Shown: positions 1-6,664 of the stretch, one piece after another
Numbering within the stretch: the first letter of the stretch is position 1
Layout of the letters: every line of letters begins with the position of its first letter
Origin: Actinomycetes bacterium
GTDB lineage: Bacteria; Actinomycetota; Actinomycetes; Mycobacteriales; Mycobacteriaceae
Direction of reading: 5' to 3'
DNA length: 27,355 bases
Assembly (NCBI GenBank): GCA_023415515.1
Contig: JAEZKH010000525.1
Span: 1-27,355, forward strand
Notes under the pieces: generated by a model
Told to the model about the DNA's origin: nothing
The model's database searches: none
Seen by the model: the letters and a program-made list of their open reading frames with translations, nothing else
Made by a program: the position numbers and the translations under genes

Positions 1-716
1 ACACGATGCTCGCCAACGACGACGCCGTGGCGGCAACAACGTTCGGCGAGGGTGGCATCGTCGCGTCGCTCGCCCGCGGCGCCGTCCACGTGTCCTCGTC
101 GACGATCAGCGTCGCGCTGGCCGAGCGGGTGACGGCAGCGCACGCCGAGGCCGGTCAGCGGTTCGTGTCCGCGCCCGTGTTCGGCAGGCCCGAGGCGGCG
201 CAGGCGGCGAAACTGTTCGTCGTCGCGGCGGGCGACTCCGCGGCGGTCGAGGCGGTGACGCCGGTGTTCGACGCGGTCGGCCAGCGCACGTTCGTGATCG
301 CCGAAGAACCCAAGACCGCCAACCTCGTCAAGCTGAGCGGCAACTTCCTGATCACCTCGGTGATCGAATCGCTGGGCGAGGCGATGGCGCTCGTCGGCAA
401 GGGCGGGGTGGACAAGCACACCTATCTCGAGCTGATCACCTCGACGCTGTTCGGCGCCCCGATCTACCAGACCTACGGCGAGCTCATCGCGAGCGAGCGA
501 TTCACTCCGGCCGGTTTCGCCGCCTCGCTCGGGCAGAAGGACATTCGCCTCGTGCTGGCCGCAGCAGAGGAACTGCGGGTGTCGATGCCGGTCGCGAGCC
601 TGGTTCGGGACCGGTTTCTGACCCTGCTCGCCCGCGGCGGCGCGGACCTCGACTGGTCGGCGGTCGGTGCGCTGCCCGCATGGGACGCAGGCGGAACCGA
701 TCCCACCGATCGCTAG
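1..716 (+). CDS. NAD(P)-dependent beta-hydroxyacid dehydrogenase, 5'-truncated by window edge
   Basis: This is the C-terminal part of a 3-hydroxyisobutyrate/6-phosphogluconate dehydrogenase-like oxidoreductase. The reading frame is open back to the first base, so the start and the GxGxxG Rossmann motif lie outside the window. What remains runs from the end of the nucleotide-binding domain (TMLANDDAV) through a substrate-loop motif (SAPVFGRPEA) to the helical C-terminal domain with KLSGN, whose lysine is the usual catalytic residue of the family. The loop reads APVFGRPEA rather than APVSGG, which is typical of the glyoxylate-reductase or imine-reductase-like branch, so the substrate cannot be named. 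Its TAG stop shares the tetranucleotide CTAG (713-716) with the stop of the converging SDR gene. There is no sequence link to steroid metabolism. Confidence 0.85.
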   Translation, partial: TMLANDDAVAATTFGEGGIVASLARGAVHVSSSTISVALAERVTAAHAEAGQRFVSAPVFGRPEAAQAAKLFVVAAGDSAAVEAVTPVFDAVGQRTFVIAEEPKTANLVKLSGNFLITSVIESLGEAMALVGKGGVDKHTYLELITSTLFGAPIYQTYGELIASERFTPAGFAASLGQKDIRLVLAAAEELRVSMPVASLVRDRFLTLLARGGADLDWSAVGALPAWDAGGTDPTDR

Positions 717-1552
717 CTCGACACGACCCCACGCAGTCCGTCGGCTCCGAAAATCGGCTCCAGCATCGCCGAGTAGTCCGGCCCGCGCCGCACGAGGACG
801 CCGCCGTCGACGTTGATGACCTGGCCCGTGATGTAGCCGGCTGCATCGCTGAGCAGAAACACCGCGGCGTTCGCGATGTCGGAGACCTCACCTGGCCGCG
901 GCAACGGCGTGCAGGCGGCGTAATCGGCACTGAGCTCCGGCGAATCGAGGACCGGCGCAACAAGTTCGGTGCGGATGAGACCCGGCCGGATGGAGTTGAC
1001 CCGCACCCACGACGGACCGAGCTCGTCGGCGGCCAGTTGCATGAGGTGGTCGATGCCCGCTTTGGAGACACCGTAGGCGCCGAACCACCGGTGGGTGTTG
1101 CTCGCGGCGATCGACGAGATGCCGATGAACGATCCGCCGCCGCCGCGCACCATCTCCCGCGCGGCGTGCTTGAGCACGTACATGGTGCCGTTGATGTTCA
1201 AATCGACGGTGCGCCGCCACAGTTCCGAGTCGATCTGGGTGACCGGGCCGATTGTTTCGCTGCCGCCCGCACAGTGCACGACACCGTAAAGCCGGCCCGT
1301 CCACGCGGCGGCCGCCTCGACGGCGCGGCCGACCTCGTCCTCATTGGTGACGTCGGCGGGCTCGTAGCGCACCCCGCCGGTTTCGGCGGCCAGCGGCGCG
1401 ATCTCCTCGGCGGCGGCGGCCAGCTTGTCGGCGTTGCGGCCGACGAGCATGACCTTCGCCCCGGCTGCGGCCGCCGACGTCGCGACCCCCTTGCCGATTC
1501 CGCTGCCACCGCCGGTGACCAGCACCGTCTTATCCGCCAACGAGAGCTGCAC
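713..1552 (-). CDS. Short-chain dehydrogenase/reductase (classical SDR)
   Basis: The 279-residue protein is a classical SDR oxidoreductase. It has the cofactor motif TGGGSGIG at residues 13-20, HCAG at 93-96 where most relatives have NNAG, a catalytic Ser at 146 or 147, and the Tyr160-x3-Lys164 pair. The C-terminal INVDGG segment is also typical. The start is a GTG at 1552, supported by GAGGAG five bases upstream (plus-strand 1558-1563). It lies 53 bp downstream of the crotonase gene on the same strand, and a KstR-type operator (1574-1587) sits in that gap, so it probably has its own steroid-responsive promoter. A role in sterol or acyl-CoA side-chain oxidation is inferred from the operator only; the substrate is unknown. 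Confidence 0.88.
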   Translation of the reverse strand: MQLSLADKTVLVTGGGSGIGKGVATSAAAAGAKVMLVGRNADKLAAAAEEIAPLAAETGGVRYEPADVTNEDEVGRAVEAAAAWTGRLYGVVHCAGGSETIGPVTQIDSELWRRTVDLNINGTMYVLKHAAREMVRGGGGSFIGISSIAASNTHRWFGAYGVSKAGIDHLMQLAADELGPSWVRVNSIRPGLIRTELVAPVLDSPELSADYAACTPLPRPGEVSDIANAAVFLLSDAAGYITGQVINVDGGVLVRRGPDYSAMLEPIFGADGLRGVVSS

Positions 1553-1573
1553 CGCTACTCCTCACCCGAAAAC

Positions 1574-1587
1574 TGGAACACGTTCTC
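1574..1587 (-). promoter_or_regulatory. KstR-type operator upstream of SDR gene
   Basis: TGGAACACGTTCTC fits the KstR consensus TNNAACNNGTTNNA at 7 of its 8 defined positions; the final A is C. It lies 22 bp upstream of the SDR GTG start. On the minus strand its edge runs into CAGTTT (plus 1570-1575), a near-match to the mycobacterial -10 hexamer TANNNT. Confidence 0.6.
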
Positions 1588-1605
1588 GTTATGCAACCAC
1601 GCGCG

Positions 1606-2550
1606 TCAAGGGGTGTCACGACGCGATGGCGTCGGCGCCCCGAGCGTGCGCCAGTCCGGCACGTCGGGCGGCAGTCCGACGGGATAACGGTTCTCGTTGG
1701 CGGCCGCCCAGTGCGCGTGACCGAGCTCGTGGATGTGGAACGCATGCCGCAGCGCCTCGGTGAACCCCATCGCGTCGGCGGCCGCATTCACTGAGTCCTT
1801 GACCAGCAGCGCGGCCATCGTCGGCCGCTCGGCGATGCGGCGTGCGAACTCGAGGGTCTTGTCCTCCAGCTCGGCCCGCGGGAAGACCTTCGACACCATA
1901 CCGAGACGGTATGCTTCGTCGGCATCGATCGAATCTCCGGTCAGCAGTAGCTCTTTCGCCTTGCGTGCGCCGAATTCCCATGGGTGAGCGTAATATTCGA
2001 CCCCGGGCATGCCCATCCGTACCGCGACGACGTCGCTGAACTTCGCGTCATCGGCGGCGACTATCAGATCACACGCCCAGATCAGCATCAGACCTGCCGA
2101 GATCGCGTTGCCCTGCACCTGCGCGATGGTGATCTTGCGCAGATCCCGCCACCTGCGCGTGTTCTCGAAGAAGAAGTGCCACTCCTGCAGATATGTCCGC
2201 TCGGCGATACCGCTCATGGTCGAACCGTGCGAACGAAATGTCGGATGCTGTGCGGGACCTGGCGCACGCTCGAGAAGCGCCTGCTCAGAACCGAGGTCAT
2301 GGCCCGCCGAGAAGTTCTTACCGCGGCCGGCCAGGATCACCACCCGCACGTTGTCGTCGGCCTCGGCCCGGCCGAACGCCTCGTCCAACTCGACAAGCAG
2401 CGTCCGCGACTGCGCGTTCTGCGCATCCGGTCGATTCAGCCAGATGCGGGCGATCCGCCCGTCGTCAAGGGTCTCGTAGGTCACCTGCGGCGCGGGTTCA
2501 TGCGAAACCGCGTCCGAGTCGGTCTGGTCGGGGCTCGCCACCGTGTACAC
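1606..2550 (-). CDS. Crotonase-family protein lacking canonical hydratase glutamates
   Basis: The 314-residue protein belongs to the enoyl-CoA hydratase/isomerase superfamily. It shows WLNRPDAQNAQS (37-48), the first oxyanion-loop motif NFSAGHDLG (79-87) and a second loop at GNAISAG (147-153). The two positions that hold catalytic Glu in ordinary hydratases are Met155 and Val175 by alignment to the EchA19 encoded at 26071-26880. It therefore may not be a simple hydratase; isomerase, hydrolase or lyase chemistry is possible. An insertion around residues 90-125 makes it longer than EchA19. GTG at 2550 is taken as the start; a second in-frame GTG at 2541 is possible and neither has a convincing Shine-Dalgarno. 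The 3' end is 53 bp from the KstR-linked SDR, so the two may be co-transcribed. Confidence 0.85.
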   Translation of the reverse strand: MYTVASPDQTDSDAVSHEPAPQVTYETLDDGRIARIWLNRPDAQNAQSRTLLVELDEAFGRAEADDNVRVVILAGRGKNFSAGHDLGSEQALLERAPGPAQHPTFRSHGSTMSGIAERTYLQEWHFFFENTRRWRDLRKITIAQVQGNAISAGLMLIWACDLIVAADDAKFSDVVAVRMGMPGVEYYAHPWEFGARKAKELLLTGDSIDADEAYRLGMVSKVFPRAELEDKTLEFARRIAERPTMAALLVKDSVNAAADAMGFTEALRHAFHIHELGHAHWAAANENRYPVGLPPDVPDWRTLGAPTPSRRDTP

Positions 2551-2886
2551 CTCGTTACGTTCGACGCGTCAGATGTAATGCACATTACTTCTCCTTCCCG
2601 GAGCCGGACCGAGCGGGACGTCGCACCGCGCAACCAGGCACCGGTCCGCCGTTTCCAGGTGTGGTACAGCAACCTGACAGAGATCTTACAGATATTGCAC
2701 GATCGGCGATTTTGAAAGCATTCCGGCCGAAGACCACCGGTTCGCAAGGGTACGATTCCGCTAGCAGATGCCCTCTCCTGCTTCAACTTCGGAGAAGGCA
2801 TAGGCAGGGAACCTGGAGGCGGCAGCCAGTTGATCGGCAGCCTTCATCGGCTTCCAGGATGACACATCCAGCAAACTAGAGAAAGC
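2551..2886. promoter_or_regulatory. Intergenic region between divergent crotonase and secreted-protein genes, with palindrome
   Basis: No credible gene is visible in these 336 bases. Near the crotonase end is the palindrome GTAATG-CA-CATTAC (2575-2588), about 25 bp upstream of the GTG start, well placed to be an operator for a non-KstR regulator. AT-richer stretches around 2680-2715 are candidates for the rightward promoter of the secreted-protein pair. Just before the next gene the sequence GAGAAAGCGTGACGATGGCG recurs almost exactly ahead of the second paralogue. Confidence 0.45.
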
Positions 2887-3249
2887 GTGACGATGGCGAC
2901 CTTCCACCTTCCAACTCGACGACTGATCCTTGCGGGGGGATTCGCTGTCGCGATCACCGCCGCGCCGGTGATCACAATGTTCGCCGTTCCGACTCCGGGC
3001 AGCTCGACGCCGTCGGTTTCGGCCTGCCCGGGTGGTGAAATCGAGGACCAGTTCACCAACATCTGCGTGCCGGACCTCGTTCCGAACTCCCCCGCCTTCG
3101 GCGCCACCTCCCCGGCCGGCGGGCTGCCCGAGATCGGTGGCATCCCGTGCACCGGCAGCAATACGGGTGAGTGCATCGGACTCGGCGAGGAGCAGAACGC
3201 CGCAGGTCCGATCGCCACGCCGCACTCGGAGGTCAGCTCCAGCCCTTAA
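2887..3249 (+). CDS. Small secreted four-cysteine protein, paralogue 1
   Basis: The 120-residue protein has an N-terminal signal peptide: a basic LPTRR stretch, a hydrophobic run of about 20 residues, then Ala/Pro-rich sequence. The predicted mature part is short and acidic with four cysteines in ACPGGE, NICVPD, IPCTG and GECIGL contexts, suggesting two disulfides in the envelope or outside the cell. GTG 2887 is used as the start; an ATG at 2893 is an alternative. It is a tandem paralogue of the gene at 3421, sharing the same start-region DNA, the CPGGE...CVP.LVPN core and the CTG.N.G.CIGL.EEQ block. It resembles mycobacterial small proteins annotated as intersectin-EH-binding protein Ibp1; that name is from memory and its relevance in bacteria is doubtful. 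Function unknown. Confidence 0.8.
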   Translation: MTMATFHLPTRRLILAGGFAVAITAAPVITMFAVPTPGSSTPSVSACPGGEIEDQFTNICVPDLVPNSPAFGATSPAGGLPEIGGIPCTGSNTGECIGLGEEQNAAGPIATPHSEVSSSP

Positions 3250-3420
3250 GGAGTCATTCGGCTGACCGTACAGCCCTGAATTCTCACCCTCGCGCTTTGG
3301 CTGCCTGGCCTGCACGAATCGGCCGGCGATATTGACAGGAAACTTTGCGATCTCATGCAGATTGCTTTCGGTTTCCATACAATCGCCCCGACGAGACTCG
3401 TCAGGAGACCTACAGAAAGC

Positions 3421-3822
3421 GTGACGATGGCGATCATGAAGTTCCCAGCACGACGTCTGATCATCGCGGGTGGATTCGCGGCAGCGGTAGCGGCTGCGCC
3501 GGCGATCGGCTTCGTTGCGACACCGGCGCCTGCGGCCGCCCCGCTCGCCCAGTGCCCCGGCGGGGAAGAGCCGGACCTCTACACGTCCCTGTGCGTCCCG
3601 CACCTGGTGCCCAATGCCGGCGAACCCTATTCGGTGCTCGGCGGCAACCCGGATCTCCCGGCGGTCAACCTCCCCGGGGGCGGCGGTTCGATCCCCTGCA
3701 CGGGTCACAACTCCGGGCAGTGCATCGGGTTGGCAGAGGAGCAGCAGGTGCCCATGGTGACGCCGGAGTCGAGTGTCGGCAGCAGCCCGACGGTGACCGG
3801 CTCCACCGGCACCATCGGCTGA
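3421..3822 (+). CDS. Small secreted four-cysteine protein, paralogue 2
   Basis: The 133-residue protein is paralogous to the product at 2887-3249. It has an N-terminal FPARRLIIAGGFAAAVAA-type signal peptide and Ala-rich cleavage region, then the same four-cysteine framework (QCPGGE, SLCVPH, IPCTG, QCIGL) and AEEQQ. It is longer in the glycine/proline linker between Cys2 and Cys3 and in the Ser/Thr/Gly-rich tail. GTG 3421 is used as the start, with an ATG at 3427 as alternative; GAAAGC just upstream is identical in both genes. It follows its paralogue by 171 bp and precedes the 54-residue gene at 3860 by 37 bp. Function unknown; secretion is inferred from the signal peptide. Confidence 0.8.
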   Translation: MTMAIMKFPARRLIIAGGFAAAVAAAPAIGFVATPAPAAAPLAQCPGGEEPDLYTSLCVPHLVPNAGEPYSVLGGNPDLPAVNLPGGGGSIPCTGHNSGQCIGLAEEQQVPMVTPESSVGSSPTVTGSTGTIG

Positions 3823-3859
3823 TACCGGCGTCGCGCCCCGGCGCATATATGGTGGTGTC

Positions 3860-4024
3860 ATGGCTGCAAAATCTGATCCCGCCGAAATCGGCGACGTCGA
3901 ACCGCTAGCCGACAGCACCGCAAGGCAGGCGAGGCGGGTTGTCGCCGCCTACGCCAATGATGCCGACGAGTGCCGGATCTTTCTGTCGATGCTCGGCATT
4001 GGACCGGCGAAGCTCGAGGCATAA
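3860..4024 (+). CDS. 54-residue conserved-type small protein abutting otsA
   Basis: ATG 3860 opens a 54-codon frame ending in TAA at 4022-4024, and the otsA ATG begins at the next base, so the two are almost certainly co-translated. The product is soluble and charged, with no signal peptide or membrane segment; it starts MAAKSDPAEI and ends GIGPAKLEA, with a helical ARQARRVVAAYANDADEC middle. In M. tuberculosis a small conserved hypothetical gene (Rv3489) sits in the same place ahead of otsA, and this is its likely counterpart by position and length. Function is not known; the tight coupling suggests a link to trehalose synthesis. Confidence 0.72.
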   Translation: MAAKSDPAEIGDVEPLADSTARQARRVVAAYANDADECRIFLSMLGIGPAKLEA

Positions 4025-5494
4025 ATGAGCCCGGGGGGCGGCCAGGAAGTCGGCTCCGGCAACTCTGACTTCGTCGTGGTGGCCAACCGGCTGCCGATCG
4101 ACATGGAACGCCTGCCCGACGGCACCACGCAGTGGAAGCGCAGCCCCGGGGGGCTGGTGACGGCGCTGGAGCCGTTGCTGCGCCGTCGCAAAGGCGCCTG
4201 GATCGGCTGGCCCGGGATTCCCGACAGCGACGAGGAACCGATCGTCGAGGACGATCTCCGGTTGTATCCGGTGTCGCTGTCGGCCGAAGACGTCGCGATG
4301 TACTACGAGGGCTTCTCGAACGCGGCGCTGTGGCCGCTCTACCACGACGTCATCGTCAAGCCCATCTACCACCGTGAGTGGTGGGAGCGCTACGTCGAGG
4401 TGAACCGGCGATTCGCCGAAGCCACTGCGCGGGCCGCGGCGGACGGTGCGACGGTGTGGATCCAGGACTACCAGCTGCAACTGGTCCCGAAGATGCTGCG
4501 GATGCTGCGCCCCGACCTCACCATCGGCTTCTTTCTGCACATCCCCTTCCCGCCGGTCGAACTGTTCATGCAGATGCCGTGGCGAACGGAGATCATCGAG
4601 GGCCTGCTCGGGGCGGATCTCGTCGGCTTCCATTTGCCTGGCGGCGCTCAGAATTTCCTCATCCTGTCGCGACGGCTCGTCGGAGCCAATACGTCCCGTG
4701 CGTCGGTGGGTGTTCGATCACGGTTTGGTGAAGTTCAAATCGGTTTCCGCACAGTCAAAGTCGGTGCCTTTCCGATTTCCATCGACTCCGGGGAGTTGGA
4801 CGCCAAGGCAAAGGAGCGCAGCGTCCGCCAGCGCGCGCGCGAGCTGCGCAACGAGTTGGGCAATCCACGCAAGATCCTGCTCGGCGTCGACCGGCTCGAC
4901 TACACCAAGGGCATCGACGTCCGGCTCAAAGCATTCTCCGAGCTGCTGACGGAGGGCAGGGCCAAACGCGACGACACCGTCCTCGTCCAGCTCGCCACGC
5001 CGAGCCGCGAACGCGTCGAGAGCTACAAGGTGATGCGCGAGGACATCGAGCGGCAGGTCGGCCACATCAACGGCGAGTTCGGCGAGGTGGGGCACCCCAT
5101 CGTGCACTACATCCACCGGCCGGTTCCCCGCGACGAACTCATCGCGTTCTTCGTGGCGGCCGACGTGATGCTGGTGACCCCGTTGCGCGACGGGATGAAC
5201 CTGGTGGCCAAGGAGTACGTCGCATGTCGCAGCGACCTCGGTGGCGCACTGGTGCTCAGTGAGTTCACCGGTGCCGCGGCCGAACTGCGGCAGGCATATC
5301 TGACCAACCCGCACCACCTCGAAGGCGTCAAGGATGCGATCGAGGCAGCCCTGAATCAGACACCCGAAGAGGGCAGACGCAGGATGCGTGCACTGCGCAG
5401 GCAGGTGCTCGCGCACGACGTCGACCGTTGGGCCCGGTCGTTCCTCGACGCGCTTGCCTCTACGCGCACGGCTGACGACGTCAGATCGGAGTGA
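4025..5494 (+). CDS. otsA: Trehalose-6-phosphate synthase
   Basis: This 489-residue GT20 (GT-B fold) enzyme joins a nucleotide-activated glucose and glucose-6-phosphate to give trehalose-6-phosphate in the cytoplasm. Visible signatures are NRLP at 21-24, the SPGGL loop at 40-44, WIQDYQLQLVP at 145-155, HIPFPP at 172-177, the phosphate-binding GVDRLDYTKG with Arg290 and Lys295, and DGMNLVAKE at 389-397 near the nucleotide-sugar site. Length and motif order are complete. It starts immediately after the 54-residue upstream gene. Its 3' end overlaps the converging mam4B stop by 14 bp, so the two transcripts must overlap. Trehalose supplies trehalose-mycolate carriers in mycobacteria. Confidence 0.96.
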   Translation: MSPGGGQEVGSGNSDFVVVANRLPIDMERLPDGTTQWKRSPGGLVTALEPLLRRRKGAWIGWPGIPDSDEEPIVEDDLRLYPVSLSAEDVAMYYEGFSNAALWPLYHDVIVKPIYHREWWERYVEVNRRFAEATARAAADGATVWIQDYQLQLVPKMLRMLRPDLTIGFFLHIPFPPVELFMQMPWRTEIIEGLLGADLVGFHLPGGAQNFLILSRRLVGANTSRASVGVRSRFGEVQIGFRTVKVGAFPISIDSGELDAKAKERSVRQRARELRNELGNPRKILLGVDRLDYTKGIDVRLKAFSELLTEGRAKRDDTVLVQLATPSRERVESYKVMREDIERQVGHINGEFGEVGHPIVHYIHRPVPRDELIAFFVAADVMLVTPLRDGMNLVAKEYVACRSDLGGALVLSEFTGAAAELRQAYLTNPHHLEGVKDAIEAALNQTPEEGRRRMRALRRQVLAHDVDRWARSFLDALASTRTADDVRSE

Positions 5495-5975
5495 TGTAGT
5501 TGATCAGCCACTGGCCGTCGACTTTGACGTAATCCACCTTCAGCCGGCTTCCGTCATACACCGGATTCTTGGACTTGTCTGTTACGGTACGGTTCAGATA
5601 CACCAGCACCGAGCCTGAATTCCGCTGTGCCGCCATCACTCCGACACCGACGGTGTTGGCCTGGCTCACCAGTTGCCGCTCCCGCGCCTGGGGGATGATG
5701 TCCTTGTTCGCGCGGTCTCTGAACTCCTGGCGGTAGTTCGGCGTCAACAGCGGGTAGATGTCGTTGAGGCTCCGCTCGACCGTTTGATAGTCGTACCCGA
5801 ACACCTTGGGAATCTGCTCGGACGCCTTCTCGGCGAGGATGGCGCGCGCATCCTTCTCACCCTGGATCTCGACGCCTGACCAGTAATACCAGCCGCCGAC
5901 AGCGGCGAGCGCCACGAACCCGCATGCCAGCAGGATCGACAGCGCTCCGATCAACGTGGCGGCTCTCTTGGACAT
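5481..5975 (-). CDS. mam4B: Mce-associated membrane protein Mam4B
   Basis: This 164-residue protein is the last gene of the mce4 operon. One N-terminal membrane helix (about residues 8-31, ending near GGWYYW) is followed by an extracytoplasmic domain with the VDYVKVDGQWLIN pattern typical of Mce-associated (Mam/Mas) proteins. Family knowledge places these as accessory or stabilising subunits of Mce transporters. Its ATG shares one base with the mam4A TGA (TGATG). Its 3' end overlaps otsA tail-to-tail. In M. tuberculosis another gene (Rv3491) lies between these two; here nothing does. Confidence 0.9.
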   Translation of the reverse strand: MSKRAATLIGALSILLACGFVALAAVGGWYYWSGVEIQGEKDARAILAEKASEQIPKVFGYDYQTVERSLNDIYPLLTPNYRQEFRDRANKDIIPQARERQLVSQANTVGVGVMAAQRNSGSVLVYLNRTVTDKSKNPVYDGSRLKVDYVKVDGQWLINYITPI

Positions 5976-6664
5976 CAGTTCCCCCCGTCGGGGTATTTGA
6001 GGTCATAGAACGACATGTGCCCGTTGTCGTCCTCTGCCACCGTGACCCGAAGGCGGTACGGCTTGGAGGGCTGGTTGTTGCCGTCGAGGTCGGTGACCGT
6101 GACCCGCACAGCGACAAGGACGTCGGCCCTTTTCGCCAGGTCGTCGAACTTTTCCAGGGCCGCCCCGTTGATCACCGCCTCGGCGCTGGCGTTGGTGTCG
6201 CGGAACAGCATTTTCAGGTTCTCGGTGTTCTGGCCCTGGCTCATCATGTCGCGCAGCGGCCCGCTGGTGCTGTTGACGAACCGGTCGACGTCGGCGTCGA
6301 TCGTGTCCTGGGTGTAGCTGAACATGTTCACGACATACTGCGAGGCGGTGTCGACGAACAGCTGCGTCTGCGCCGCGTCGGCCTCCTCGCCGTCCTGGTG
6401 CCTGACGGTGAAGAAGACCGCTGTGCCCAGCGCGGCCACCATGACCAACGCGAAGGCCAGCGACGCCCACGCGACCAAGCCCCTGTGCGGCTGTCGCCGT
6501 GGCGGTGGACCCACCGGTTTGGACAGCCGCACCGTGACGGTCTTCGGCGCGTCGACGCGCACACCGGTCGCCGCCGCCTCGCCGCCTGCGGGTCCGGCGG
6601 CCCGGGACGCGCGACGTCTTCTCACCGGCTTCGGCGATTCCGTCGAAGCCGTCTCTTCTGCCAT
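5975..6664 (-). CDS. mam4A: Mce-associated membrane protein Mam4A
   Basis: The 229-residue protein has a basic, Pro/Ala-rich cytoplasmic N-terminus (PVRRRRASRAA), one membrane helix at about residues 63-86, and an extracytoplasmic NTF2-like Mce-associated domain ending in HMSFYDLKYPDGG. It pairs with the following mam4B, and the two products probably form or stabilise part of the Mce4 envelope complex. Its ATG directly follows the TAG stop of mce4F with no gap; its TGA overlaps the next ATG by one base. These junctions indicate translational coupling within the mce4 operon. Confidence 0.9.
   Translation of the reverse strand: MAEETASTESPKPVRRRRASRAAGPAGGEAAATGVRVDAPKTVTVRLSKPVGPPPRRQPHRGLVAWASLAFALVMVAALGTAVFFTVRHQDGEEADAAQTQLFVDTASQYVVNMFSYTQDTIDADVDRFVNSTSGPLRDMMSQGQNTENLKMLFRDTNASAEAVINGAALEKFDDLAKRADVLVAVRVTVTDLDGNNQPSKPYRLRVTVAEDDNGHMSFYDLKYPDGGN

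Noticed and set aside
2761..3918. Minus-strand open frame opposite the secreted-protein pair
   Set aside because: The plus-strand genes have signal peptides and a shared cysteine framework; the antisense frame spans both and their spacer without any motif.
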